Positions 21,819 to 34,990 of a stretch of 64,000 bases of DNA are shown piece after piece (the stretch's first letter is position 1; each line of letters begins with the position of its first letter). The DNA is from Fennellomyces sp. T-0311. Taxonomy: Eukaryota > Mucoromycota > Mucoromycetes > Mucorales > Lichtheimiaceae. The notes under the pieces were generated by a model, which saw nothing but the letters and a program-made list of their open reading frames with translations, had not been told where the DNA came from and did no database searches. The translations under genes and the position numbers were made by a program. Where the stretch lies: the NCBI GenBank assembly GCA_025266875.1, contig JALLLT010000024.1:434001-498000 (forward strand). Reading direction: 5' to 3'.

Positions 21819-24800
21819 TTAACGTCTTCCCAGTCGCTTCCAGTAGCAAAGGCCAAGGAAGAGAATGACGTTAAACACAAAATAGGCAGCAATAATTCCA
21901 AGGTCTCGCCACTTGTTCAACGCTGACCAGCCGAAAGTGGTTTCGTAATACTCGGCACCAGACTTGAATGTGCAGTAATTGCAGGTATCGGTACTGTTGG
22001 GATTGTCCAAGTAACCTGGAGCGCCGTAGGAGAAAAAGCTCTGAAGGTATTCTCCGCACGATTGTCCGGTAGGCGGTGTAAACTTGACGAAGTCGAGATC
22101 GTTGCACACAACTGGGAGATCAGCCATCTCGTTTACTGCAAGACCTTCAATATAGTAGTGGAATGGGTTCAGTGGATACATCCATACACTCCAGAAATAA
22201 GGCATGGCATCTGCGGTTTGCATGAGACCAGCGAAAAGGATAAGCATTGAGAGGACAAGTGGATTGATAACAGCAGCCATGGTGGGAATCTCGGCAACAG
22301 ATGCAATCACGAAACCGAGCGTAACGGCCCAGAACACAAATAAGATCACCATGACATAAAAGTAACCACAGGCTTCGGGTGTGTTCACCAAGCCGACAGT
22401 CCAGTACATGCCACACATGAAGAAGGCGCTCAGGAAGAGGATGTATGGGATTTCCACGAGGACCGATGTAAACGCGAATGGCATCCAACCGTAAAATCGC
22501 GAGGCGTATTCACGTCTAAAGTACAGACGTTCCGTCATGAACTTGGGTTGGGCAAGAATAATCTAATAGTCAAAAGTTTAGTCGATATAGCAATACATCG
22601 TTAAAGAAAAGTCTTACCAAAATGTTTGCCATGATAAAGGTACCAAACAACACAAAAAGTCTGTTTTGCATATCAGACGCCGTGAGTGAGATCTTCCAGT
22701 AAGTGAAACCATTGAGCAAAGCAGTAAACATGAGAGTGACGAAGCGACCAATGTTGTAGTCAGGTGATCGCCAGTATACTTTCATCATGCGATTGTGAAC
22801 CAACCAAAACTGGTACCAGAACCCAGTAGCGTAAGTCAGTGCCTTGCGATTGGGTGCTTGATCAGCCGTCTGGTGGATTTGTTCTAGTTCATCTTCAAGT
22901 GCTTGGGCTTCGGGAGAATTGGCCCACACATCAGCCCAATCACGTTTTGCCTTGCCAGCAGTACCAGCACCAACAACTTCGAGAATATATTCGGCGGGAT
23001 TGGCATCGGTAGTACATCTGGGACCACCATTGCGTTCAAAGTAGTCAATCATGGTACGCGCGTCATCACCGATTTCGCCATAATAAGCTGTGCGACCACC
23101 ACGAACAAGCAAAAGCAAATGATCAAAATGCTCAAACAGGATAGCCGAAGGCTGATGGATCGTACACAACACGGGCCATCCGGCATCGGCTAATTTGCGG
23201 ATAAAGCGAATGATGTTGTACGAGCTTTGGGCGTCCAAACCCGACGTTGGTTCGTCCAAAAAGAGAAGCTTGGGCTTGGCAACGAGTTCCATACCAATGG
23301 TCAGGCGCTTACGTTCTTCAACAGAGATGCCAACACCGTACGACACGTCACCGATCTGCGCATCAGCAATATCTTCCATTTCCAAAAGTGTGATAATTTG
23401 CTCAACATAGGCATTTTTCTCTGACTTTGGTATATTGGCATCTTGACGGAGATAAGCTGAGAATTGCATGGCTTCGCGCACCGTCACGGCAGGTTGATGG
23501 ATGTCCATTTGTTCGCAATATCCGGTGATACGTTCGAAATCAGACATCAATGCTTCGTTGTTGAGATAGACACGGCCTTCAACCTTGCCAATCGTCTTGC
23601 GTTTGGCCAATACATCGAGAAGAGTTGTTTTGCCGGCACCAGAAGAGCCCATGAGAGCTGTTAAATGGCCAGGCTTGACAATACCGGAGATATCGTTCAA
23701 AAGTTGTAATGGACCACCCTTGAAGGGAACTTCATAATTGACGTGATGCCATGAGAAAGTTGTGCCAGTTGCAATCGTATCCATCTTTTCAGTAATTTCA
23801 TGTTGTTTCTTGCGACGATCGTCTTCTTCTTCAACGGTACGAGCCTTGGGTGCCTTGCCGGGCAAGTAGAACTTGGTCAAGCTACCTCCCTTGTTGGTGG
23901 CGATGAACTCCATGGCCAATGCAGTAGCAACAGTGAAAAGCAAGAAGAAACCAACACACGCAACGAAATCGGGAGCCCACAAGTGATTGGGTTCGTAACT
24001 AAGTGCTTCGCGCAAGTAGTCATCACCGCGAACAAAATTTTCGCCAGAAACACCGCCTTTCATGGTGCACACTTTGTGTGTCCAATCATCATAGCCAGGT
24101 CCGAAAGGTACAGCGTTTCCAACACCTTCGCAGGAATAGATCTGCCCTTTCATTTCGTTGATGAGAAGTGCCTTGTATCCATATGCAAGAGGATTGATCC
24201 AATATACCCTAGAGTTATGTATATTATTAGTACATTGATGGAGGCATCGGTACAATAGTAATCATACCAGAACAGCCATGGATGCATAAAGTTGTACGGG
24301 ATAACGTAACCGGTGTAGATAACTGACGAGATAAGCAAGACACCGGATAACTGAGTGGCAAAGAAGAAGCTTGTGGTGATGGCGCCGAAAAATCGGAAGA
24401 AACCGTTCATCATCATGTTAATAAAGAACAATGTAATGAAAAACGTGAAAAAGCGGCCAGCGTCAAGATTGAGACCCATCATAAAGTACGAGCAGATTTC
24501 AAACAGCAAAACTATAAAGTACTCTTTGGTATTTGAAGGAAAAACAAGAAAAAAGAGTATTTACCTTGTACGACGGCATATGGAATGTCCATAATCACTT
24601 GGGCAATATAGAAAGCAGAAGGCCGATACATGGCGAAATGCTTGTGCTTCTCCAAAATAGGTCGACCAGTCAAGAAGTTTACCAATTCACTCTGGGAGAT
24701 GAATGCGTTGAACAAGACAGCAAACAAAAGGGCACCACTGCGAGAGAATGCACCAAGGCCAGTAAGCGGAATATTGAAGAAGCAGGAGGCGGTAATAAGC

Positions 24801-26429
24801 GACTGAATGAGAATAGTTCCATAACGGGAAATAAGCGCTTGATAATCCTTGATGAGCAAGTGGTATTGACGAATTGTCAAAGCTTTGACTTGCTGATAGA
24901 AGGACGCGGTGTAAGGATGTGCGGTGGGAGCACGTTTCTGATGTTCATCGGCGACAGCTTGCTTGAACAGTTCAGCTGGATTTTCGCGGTTGATCTTTTC
25001 TTCATATTCTTGGAGTTCGGCGACCATGCTTTTGTAAATATCTGAATCATAATAACGGTTTTGAAATTCTTCCGCGTGCTGCGGCGCCGTGTCTTGGAAC
25101 TCGGGCTTGATTTCACGTTCCAGCGGGTTGCACAAACCAGTAAGGAAATCTGGGATAGATTTGCGAGGAGGACTTCTGAAGCCAAGGTTTTCAAAGTAAG
25201 ATTTGGCTCTATCCACAGGACCAAAATAGATAACGTATCCATCATCAAGGAGCAACACCTTGTCGAACAGATTGTAAATACTGTTGGAAGCCTGATATAG
25301 TGTTGCAATGGTCGTCTTATTGAACACATCTGTCATGATACGAAGCGAGCGAACATAATCGAGGGCAGAAGCGGCATCCAAACCACGAGTAGAGCAATCC
25401 CAGCAATTGATAGAACTCTGAGTAGTCATGACTTCGGCAATGGAAAGTCGCTTGCGTTCACCACCGGATAGACCACGAACAAACGCGTTACCGACCATGG
25501 TATGCATCTGTTTTGTCAAGCCGAGCATGTTGCCAAGGAGATACAGAATTTTGTTGACAAATTCTTTTTGCGACTCTGCAGGTAAGCGATTGCCCGGAGT
25601 TTTGGTGCGCAAGGCAAACTGCAAAGTTTGTTTGGCAGTCAGGGTAGGATAGTGTTGATCTTCTTCTTCGTTGTACACGACTTGACCACGATAATGCTTG
25701 GCAAAAGTTTGCGGATCAATGCCACCGTAGCTGACTTCACCTTCGATCTTGGTATAACTGCTACGCATGTTTGCAAGAACCTTGAGCAATGTTGTACATC
25801 CTGCACCTGGTCGGCCTAGGACAAGTAACATTTCTCCGTCCTTGCAAAAGCCGGTCATACCGCGTAAGATTGTTTTTTTGCTGCCGCCCAATCCGATTCC
25901 GAAATATTTCCATGGCTGAATGACTTTGGTCAGATCACTAAATACGGTAGGGATCGTGTGAGCATCAGCACCCAGGCCCTAAGAATTATGTCAATCAAAC
26001 GTTTTAAAAGTAGTACAATTATATCTTTCAATTCTACCTCGACTGTCAAGTGCTTCCAGATGAGGCCCAGATGTTTAGGTGTTGTACCAGCTTGTTGATT
26101 TTCGTAAGACATGCTGTGCAAGAACTCAGTAAGATTGAACTCTTCTTCAACAGCACCGCCTTCTTCGACACGACTTTCATGTGTGCTATGACGACTGATG
26201 CGGGATAGCTCTTTTTTCAACTCATTATATTCTTCAATGGCGGCTATATAATAAAGCAAATGTGGATGAGCCTTATGGAGATGTATGATAATTGATTCGC
26301 TATACCTTTAACATTCACAGCATTTCCATCGGGTTCGCCATAGGCTCCACTTTGTCCGGCGACGGATGTGATAGTGTCGACTGAATCCGCGATGGATGGT
26401 GGTGCGACAGATCCAGGATCTTTCACCAT
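21819..26429 (-). CDS. PDR-type (ABCG) full-size ABC transporter
   Basis: A plasma-membrane pleiotropic drug resistance pump that exports hydrophobic compounds such as azoles. Six exons (26306-26429, 26038-26243, 24565-25978, 24268-24511, 22618-24208, 21819-22562) give 1,440 aa in the reverse (NBD-TMD)x2 order. NBD1 has the fungal degenerate Walker A GRPGAGCT (165-172, Cys for Lys), signature VRGLSGGERKR and CWDCSTRGLDA in place of a standard Walker B. NBD2 has a good Walker A GSSGAGKT (850-857), a diverged signature (GISVEERKRLTIG) and canonical LLFLDEPTSGLD. Each half ends in about six membrane helices, and the large extracellular loops carry Cys pairs. This asymmetry of catalytic sites is normal for fungal PDR proteins. 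A reverse TATAAATA sits 63-70 bp before the ATG. Confidence 0.97.
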
Positions 26430-26491
26430 GTGTAGGAAATAAAAAGTGAAAAAAGTTGAATGGGATGACAACAAGATGGACCAGACCGGTG

Positions 26492-26499
26492 TATTTATA
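26492..26499 (-). promoter_or_regulatory. TATA box of PDR transporter gene
   Basis: TATAAATA on the reverse strand, 63-70 bp upstream of the ATG at 26429. Confidence 0.6.
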
Positions 26500-29400
26500 C
26501 TCATTTGGGACGGCCGTCCAATTCATTGGTTAGACTCGGAAGTTGAAGGAAGAAAGTCGGTACAAGTAACCTACTTTCTACTACAAGCAACGCCAGTTGT
26601 AACCACAGCAACGCACGTAAACTCTTTATCCACGCGATCCCTTTGTCGATCTCTATACACAGGAGCATCGCGATGGTAGCACTTAAAGCAAAATGGTGTC
26701 GATACTAAAAAACGCCTTTGAATTCGGAAACAAATAATTCTTTGATCTGTGATCGCGGAGATGACCTGTTAGACGCAGGGTGCTGGAAACGCTCGGTTCG
26801 GGAAAATTGTAGCCCCGGAACCACATGTGCTGCGTAACATAAAAATTTTCAAGCTGCTGCGGCAGTTTCTGATCTGCATGCCATTAACCATCGATTCAAC
26901 GCGTCATTCGAAGTTCCGCTTTTTTTTCTCTACGCATCAGCTCACCCGGTCATTTATCGGAAACCAGGAGCCACTTATTCCGTGATATCATTACTCTTGG
27001 CGTTCCTTATATTACACAGTTTCTCGGCCCCTGGATCATTTAGTTTATTATTCATCCGCCATTGATTCAATTTTCCAGCACATAAAGCACCCCCTTAAAG
27101 TTTCCAAAATTGGTCTTCATCGCGAGTATCCAAAAAAGTGACAAAGATTCTTTTAATGCAGGGGGTTCCACGTTATCCAAGCGTGTGTTTCGCAGTAAAT
27201 GCATTTCCAGAATGTATCATTGCATGAAGATTGCTTGCTTGTGCATAGCCTATACTTATCCCGTATAAACTGTGGATTCCTTGACGACATTTGCGGGGTT
27301 GGTGGATGCTTATCGTTTTCTCGCATCAAAATAGGCCCGAGCTTCCTCCTTTTCCTGCCACGTGTAACACCTACCGGAGCTTCGCTGGACGCCACTTGTT
27401 CAAATGGAACAGGGAATATTATACGGACAAAGGATTGTCGCCATGTTTAACAATTAAAGCAACTATGCTCGGTCTAGCAACAGCCGAATAGGAATGATCT
27501 ATACGATATCACGTCTTATTGACACGGGATCATGATGACTTCTATTTCAAATCAGACGCTTTATTGTAACATGATAACACGATCAAGTTAACTTTGGTTT
27601 AACCTGCTTTATGGTTTTACATTACGTATGTACGGTCTACTTTCTATAAAAGTTATGCGTACTGCCGGATGGTTCCATAAACAGAGTAATAACTGAAAAC
27701 AATATGCGCCATGGCTATACCGTGCATCGCTAGAATATTGCACCGAAGACCGTTGTTTTAGATACCTGGGTAATATGATTCCCAACACTAAAATTTACAG
27801 ATGTATGCTTGTGTTAAAGTTTGTGTTGTTCCCTTTTTGGCCAAAATATTTTTATTCGGTGACCCTTACATCAACGATTTTTGTTTTGGATCCCTATCAT
27901 GATTGTAAAGAATCATTTTTCTTGTCCAACTATTTAAAGCTACTCATTGCCAGTCAGTTATAACTTTTTTTCTCATCATTGATAATGAATACGCGACTTA
28001 CCGGTGCAATTTATCCGAAGCCGATACATAACTTTGTTTTTTCGCGCTCCTTTGTCCTCTATTTTCATTGACAACCTATTAAAGTATCAGATACGCTTCA
28101 ACCCGAGATTAGGCAGTTCGGATCGAATATACCCGAGTTGCAATCTACTATATCAGATGGTGTTCTTCCCATGTCAGCGCGTGATGGCGTGGCAAATCGT
28201 AGATTAGCTGCACACAGTTAAGTGCGGTTCAATTACATACGCCTCGACTTTACTGATGGAAAAATATGTCTATTCAAGCACGTACTTTTTTGGATAGTGG
28301 TATTATGTGGTATATCCACATATATAAGGTGATAAAGTTAAGGGTCAGTTTACTTGTTTTTCTTTCTATTCGGCGAGTAGCATCAGACTGCTGTCATTTC
28401 CTTTTAGCAGTATATTCCGTAAATAGTATACACATCTAAAGCGTGGGGAACAACTCAAATATATGAAGATTCTGTATGTGTACGGTATGTATATATACAT
28501 CTATATTTGTATTTGTACGAGCTATATATCTAAAAACAAAAATCCCACTATAAATAGTAGGGTTTTACAGTGTGAAATGAATGAACAGGTCCATTTGTCG
28601 TGCTATATTCTACAAATAATACGCAGCAATGACTCTCAGGCTTCAAACTGTAAAATAACACTTTGTTGTTTTTACTAAGCGAGGCACTCGTGTAAGATTT
28701 TGTAAAATTCATGAGGTTACGTACTTATTAAGAGCGGCTATATAGCTCAGGAAACCAACACAAAAATAAAGTAGTGGTTGATGTGACAAAAACAAAACTT
28801 ACTGTGTTGTTCATGGAGTTACAAATCTACTGCGCTTTTATGTAGATAGAAATTCGATATACATACGTCAAGGAAGTTCAGGAATGGTGCCAGCACTTTT
28901 ATTTTATAACCCTATAAACTTTAGTACCGCAAGGAAGTGATCATATGCCTATAGGCGTAGATCATTTAACTTGCCAATAAAATTTATAACTTCTAAACTA
29001 TGTCAGCACACTTAACGCCGGCTGTAAGTAACGTACGATTCATCGACACTGATTTTAATATTCTTACTGGGTAAAATGCTTATACGAGAATCTGCTATTA
29101 GGCGCATATAAGTAACAGTATATGCCAGTTGTAGTAGCATAATATTACCTAGCAACTATAGTAGGCAGTTTGTTCCTGATAATCATATTGTACACCCCAA
29201 GAAATGGAATCCAAAAAAATTGAGGAAAATATCACTCATGAATTGAGCTAATGACATGTACCAATGTATGACAGTGACGGAGTGCACTGTAACACACCCG
29301 AAGACTGATCTGTTTGAGTTTGTTTACTGGAATTGCAAAGCAGTGAGCTAGTACTACTCATAGGTAGTCTATTGAGAGTCATATCGTTTGCATTGTTCAT

Positions 29401-29516
29401 GCTAGTAATGATGTGTAGCGAATTAGTGTGTGTTGCTAATTAATGAAAGGAAAGTATTTTTAATTTTTTTTATGTTCAGTTTCAGCGCTTTGCTTGGTGA
29501 TACGCCAGAACAGTCA
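26500..29516. other. Large AT-rich intergenic region
   Basis: Divergent upstream regions of the PDR transporter and GPI1. The part near 26500-27100 probably holds PDR regulatory sites. A reverse frame at 27153-27395 has a WKCIYC motif like a BED zinc knuckle, but it is too short and unsupported to call. Nothing else is recognisable. Confidence 0.5.
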
Positions 29517-32291
29517 ATGTCAAGTAATGCGTTCAAATTATATTGGCCATCACACATCTCTTCAAAGCAGCCGAGACGCCCTGGCTATTTAGTAGGATGG
29601 CATACTGCACCAACAACCACATGTGTGGCGGCTGTTATGGCGGACATCGAGGTACGAATAGTTCGTCGCGCAATAACTCGCCATTCACTCGATGTAGCTG
29701 GAGGCACTGCAACAGATCCTCTCCGAGTTTTGCGCATCTGGTGAATATTCGGAATTTGCACATATCAATCGAGTATGCAAAGCTCCACCAAGTATATTAG
29801 GCGCGTTGATCCACAGTTCTGAAACCACTTCATTCCACAGCAACCCTCGCGTTTACAGTATGTGTGACACGAGTAAAAGAAAAAAGTCTTAGATTCCTAT
29901 TATAGGTAGTCCATGGATAACGGTGATGCTGGATGATGCATATGTCCCTATACCGGTGTAAGTGCATGATCACTGCTTGAAGGAGGTGTATGTTGAACCC
30001 ATGACTTAGATCCTTCTATCAGAACGGCAGCGAGCATCCTGTATCCACCTTTGAAGTTATTTTTTATCAACAGCCTAATCCAAAGCATTTACAATTTCTC
30101 GCACTCGATCCGCTTGATCTGGATATTTCGAGCAAAGAACCTCCGAAGCATCAGGATGTGAAACAGCTGGCTACCGCCGAGAACCTCAGTAAGATCCTCA
30201 ACTATAGTTTTGCCATGGTTGGGAACCGGGTCTCCATAAATGACGATATGCTATCGGTGTTAGTTCAGGTAAAATGGGGATATAGCGGATTCCAGCGTGC
30301 CTCACACTTACACAGTCAGCAAGATAAATTCGTCTTATTACCTTGAAAAGGGTATTGAGAAATCGATCTTGGAGAAACGCCGACAACTGCTGAACGATAC
30401 CAGACCGTTTGAAGTGGCCGTAAGAGCAGCTCTGCTATGGGTATTAGGGATAGTTGCATGGGCATTTTTTGCTGTATGGTATACCTGGAAGCGGATAGCG
30501 CTGGTGCCATTGAAGTTTCTTTTGTTTGGACTATTGTTTATGACCAAAATTACGCTTCATGTCATCAATATGAGGTTGCCGAAGTTTCTACTGAATGCCG
30601 TTGCGTTAAAGGATCTATCTACAGCTGGTATGTTTACTTGAAGGATGATCGCGCAGTGGATTGAACGATCTTGCAGGTCAGCAGATTGATCTACGACTCC
30701 AACAACTGTACTTTTGGCCACGCCAATATTCGATGCTAAGAAGACGAAATTGGGCGAACACAGCTGAGACTCGGGCTTATTATATAAGGTGATCCAGGAT
30801 TTTGAAAAGAGAAATTCTAAACTAAAGTACTGCTCGTTCATTTATAGCTTTTATAACAGCATGTGGCTAGTAGCGAACGATATTATTATTGGGCTTGCTA
30901 TCGGGTCGTTCCTGACGACGAACCGATATATAATGTCTTACCTTTTACACAAAATACTACACGTAAAGACGATGTCATTGTCGCTGAAGGTTGGCTGCGA
31001 ACTTATTGTTTCGTAGGAATATACGGTAGAGTCACTTCAGTCCATGATGCTGTGGTTTCTTGAATCACCAGCTGGTTTGAAGCTTAATCATGAGTTGGGA
31101 AGCTTCTTGAGCGAGCTGTTCTTATGGCTCATACGTCTTTGGACGGGTAAGCCTTAAGTTAATGATGGAATCAACGCTAACGAATTTCGCTACTAGGTTG
31201 TATGCAGGCCATCAAACCCTTGACACCCCAAATCATACATGTTATTGGCCTTTCTGGAATATTCGGTGTGTCCATGATTATCTCCCTACTTTCTGACTTT
31301 TTGGCTTTCATGACATTGCATGTCTATTGCTTTTATATGGTAGCCGCACGGATATTCAACTGGCAGCTTATTACACTGTATTCATTATTCAATCTTTTTC
31401 GAGGCAAGTGCTATCGATGGATGCGTAGTTCGTTGTGCTTACTGAGACATTTACAGGCAAAAAAAGAAACATGTTACGAAACCGCATCGATGCATGCGAT
31501 TATGACCTGGATCAGCTGCTTCTAGGAACATGTTTATTTACGCTACTTACATTCTTGTTTCCCACAGTGCTTATTTATTATGTCACGTTTGCTCTGGTAA
31601 AAGCTAATTGGAGTTTTGTGAACTTTATCTTTCTAACAGACAGCAATCTCATTAGGGAAGGGTGGGTGTGATATTCCTGCAGGCTATCATGGAAACGCTT
31701 TTGGCATTTTTTAATCACTTCCCATTGTTTGCAATCATGCTACGTGTGAAGGACCCAGACCGTCTTCCTGGTTAGTTGATTTGCAATCGCTGAATACAGT
31801 GGGTTCTAACCAAATGGACAGGGGGATTACGGTTCGACATATTTGAACGTGATTATTTTCTAAAAAGACGCCATCCACTACGCTATATGCTCCAGCGATT
31901 ATGCAGAACTGGAAGACGGGCGGATCCTAAACCTTCATCTATTCGGCGGCCGAGTCACAGGAGAACCCGTAGCCATAGAAAAAAAACAGTGAGATTCAAG
32001 AGTCCAAAAGCAAAATACGAGGCAATGCCAAGCAAAAACGCAAAACGTATTCCTGATGGTCGGCAAGGGTCCTATTTGTGGATGTGGGTGAGTTACATTT
32101 TTGGGATGATTGCGTATGGTCACAAGCTAACATCACTATGCAAGAATTCTCCTATTCCATTCAGCGCCATTTTCTTCCAATATATGCTATTATGGAAGCG
32201 ACTGAGCGCACATTACTTTTCCGCATACTATTTCAAGTGCTTTCTGTACGGTGAGCCCATAAAGCCCATTCCTAAGCTGCAGGTGAGATAA
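29517..32291 (+). CDS. GPI1: GPI-GlcNAc transferase subunit Gpi1/PIG-Q
   Basis: Gpi1 stabilises the ER complex that adds GlcNAc to phosphatidylinositol, the first step of GPI-anchor synthesis. Twelve exons: 29517-29651, 29716-29863, 29906-29955, 30023-30268, 30324-30627, 30677-30788, 30848-30989, 31041-31146, 31197-31403, 31457-31596, 31656-31770 and 31822-32291, giving 724 aa. Family marks are the N-terminal LYWPSHI with GYLVGWH, a VDLRLRQ-like segment (IDLRLQQLYFWPRQY), FYNSMWLVANDIIIG, SPAGLKLNHELGSFL, CDYDLDQLLLGT, and FPLFAIMLRVKDP. Multiple membrane helices lie in the C-terminal half. The intron at 31404-31456 needs a GC donor (GCAAGT). A last intron after LQ (GTGAGA) would give an alternative three-residue ending; I kept the unspliced stop. 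The C-terminal Arg/Ser/Lys-rich stretch is cytosolic in prediction. Confidence 0.93.
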
Positions 32292-32868
32292 AGTTTACGA
32301 TTATCGTGTTTTAAGTTTCTCATGCAGCAGATTTTTTAGTACCCCATGTTGCCGGAACGAAGGTAAACAACTAAGCACAAGAAAGTGGCCACTCTAACAG
32401 TTAGTCTGTGCAGACTCTCGCTTGATGCAGGATGGAATTCATTCAAGTGTAGTCTCTGGGAGTCATCCACCAAGGAGTAAGAGCTTTGTTAGCAGAAATA
32501 TATCTTTGGTTTCAGCAGCCGGTTGTCTCAGCAAATACAAAACGCACACGCATGTAATGCAGCCTTAACCTTGCAACCGACTCCGCTGTTATAAACACAC
32601 CGTCGCGTGATAGGAAACGCAGGCCACTTTTTTTTATTATTTATAATGTGCCTAAGAACAATATTTACAGAGAAAACGGGAAGCAAACAAAAAGAAGCTA
32701 CGAAGGCAAATGTGGAATGGAGTGGGGGGAAAGAGGAATACACATACAAGTGAGATTAAAACTGGAAGCTCAGCTGATTAGTGAAAGTAGGATAACTTAA
32801 GGAAAGGAAACCGCCTTTGTCTTTGGATCAATTGATCACACCCTAAAAGAATAAGAACAAAGCTGGCC
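32292..32868. other. Convergent intergenic region
   Basis: Spacer between the 3' ends of GPI1 and the proline dehydrogenase gene. No gene was found. Confidence 0.6.
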
Positions 32869-34990
32869 TTATACAGTATTCGCAGATTCGGTGGTCACGT
32901 CAACTTCATTACCAGCTGCAGGGTCAGCTGAAACAGTTGTCTGAGAAGTTGCAATTGCTTTTGGTCGAACAACAACCCCTTTGCCAGACATACGCGCCTT
33001 CACTTCTTGCCAAATTAAGGCACATTCCTTTGATACGCCACCGAGCACCGTGGAATTTTCCTGAGCGCGACGCAGCAAATAGGGCATGACTTCATCAATC
33101 TTTCCATAAGGAAGATACTTGTAAATAGAGTAGCCGTTCTTGCCTAGCGTATACGAGAGTTGATCCTGCATTCCATAAAGCTGTCCAAAGTGGACGACAC
33201 CAGAGCGTGGTAATACGTTGTGGCGTTCCATCTCTTCGATAGTAAGAATTACTGACTCGCGGTTATGACTGGCAATCATAAACACTACAGGCGCAGTTGT
33301 TGAGCTCAAAGGCTCTCCAGTTGCCTCCTGCTGCTCACGCAACTTGTCAAGCAGAAAACGGACACCATTGTTATAGGACTTGTGGGTATCTTCCAAAGTG
33401 TCGTGGATAGGTGATGGATAACCAAGCTGTGCCGCACGCTAATTAGGTTATATTCTGTGTTAGAGTTTTCAGTTTACTTTTTGTTTACTATTGATGCATA
33501 CCTTTCGTTCCATGACCATGTAGGCTCCGCGAACGAGCTTGGCGGCGAATCCAAAGTTTTCACGCTTTGAACGCTCAACATCACGCTCAAGCTTCTTTTG
33601 CGCAGCCTTGGTGTACATTTGATCTGTGTTTGTATACAAAAAGTTAGTCGAGGAAGGAATAAAATTCAGTGGGTACAAACGTACAAGTATTGTAAACCGT
33701 GGGCGTATGGTCGCGGTCGTCACGGCGGTTATACTTTTGCTGAAGATTCATAGCTACGTGATCGATAGCTTCTTGGAAATAGGACTGTTCAGCATCGACC
33801 ATGATGCCGACATGTTTATCGTGGGCCATTCGACAAACCTGATCCAAGCGGTTCACCATACGATCATAAGCTTGAAGTTCCTCTGGAGTCAGCGGTGTGT
33901 TTTCTCGTTGTATCTCGCTTGTGGACCACCAAACATCGCGGTGCTTGCCTTGCAAGTCAAACAACTTGTCGACCTCAATGCGATCTAATGTTCCGACACG
34001 CGATAGGATTTCTTGACGAAGTTTTTGTTGCTCTGCGTCTCGTGCGGGTGGTAGCACATGTTGGACAATCTGGGACAAGCCTTGGATATCAATAGTTCCA
34101 TCGCCACGTTGCCATGCTTCGAAGGCTTGGTCCATTTGAATCAACACTTGATTGAGCCGTAGCAAAAGCTCAGGTGGAGCAAATGCAGTAACCTTGACAG
34201 CAGCGAAAGCCCCAACGGCATCGCCGCATAGCTCCCGGCCTTTGGCAGCAGTACGCAGACATTCCTTGATCATTTCGACGGTGACATCGGCACGGTGCTC
34301 TTGATGTGGGTAATAGCCTTGAGTCTTGGGCGGTTTCTTTGCATCCAGATGCAAGTCAGCTTCGATGCTCAAGTCGAGAATCACGTTGATGCCAGACTGG
34401 GCCAAACGTTCCATGCAATGCGCACATTCGTCTGGGGTTTCACCGCCACAGAAATGCTGGAACACCGTGCGCTTAATAAGCCAAAACAAAGGTCCCTGGA
34501 GATGCAATGCTTCGGCAGCGTTGATGATATATGGTGCGAGGTCAACCAGTCCTGGTACGGCGCAAAGACCATATACAAGAAGTGCAACCATTAGCTCTTC
34601 GTTTGACTTGGCACGTAAAGCCACGAGGCCGTCGTCATCCTTGAGCTCTGTTATGGTACCAGCTGGAGTCGATGAACTGAAAGCTGAGATGGGGAGGATA
34701 GGCTTGCTCTCAATAGCTTCCGCATAACATACTTTAATTAATGGATCTTTTGTCCAGCAGTAATAGAAAAGAGATCCGGCAGTGAGAGCGGTAGCGGCGG
34801 CGATGCCCGTCTTGAATTTACGCGATGTAGCTTGGTGTTGTTGTCGGAAACCGGCAGTAAAGGCGGCACGCTGGATGCGCGAGTAGTTAGCGGTAGGAGT
34901 GAGATAAGTAGGCAGCTGCTGAGGTGGAGACGGTATCTGGCGCAATTGTCGGAGGGTAGTACGAGGCAAGTATGCTACGGATCGGTGCAT
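32869..34990 (-). CDS. PUT1: Mitochondrial proline dehydrogenase
   Basis: FAD-dependent proline oxidase of the mitochondrial inner membrane/matrix that converts proline to pyrroline-5-carboxylate, the first step in using proline as a nitrogen or carbon source. Three exons (33685-34990, 33502-33623, 32869-33438) give 665 aa, somewhat longer than yeast Put1. The N-terminus is rich in Arg, Ser, Thr and Leu without acids, a good presequence, and is followed by a hydrophobic stretch (TALTAGSLFYYCW). TIM-barrel signatures: VKVTAFAPPELL, GIMVDAEQSYFQ, LVRGAYM (RGAY at 467-470), ASHN (532-535), QLYGM (562-566) and the substrate motif YLPYG (584-588) with RR at 599-600. The last 50 residues are low-complexity. 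A reverse TATA-like element is at 35094-35101. Confidence 0.93.

Noticed and set aside
24565..25978. Degenerate Walker A and B in NBD1 of the PDR transporter as a sign of pseudogenisation
   Set aside because: The Cys-for-Lys change and CWDCSTRGLD are the normal state of fungal PDR proteins, and the reading frame is intact.
27153..27395. Reverse frame with a WKCIYC motif like a BED zinc finger of hAT transposases
   Set aside because: Only 80 codons, second half of the zinc ligands missing and no transposase domain or terminal repeats nearby.
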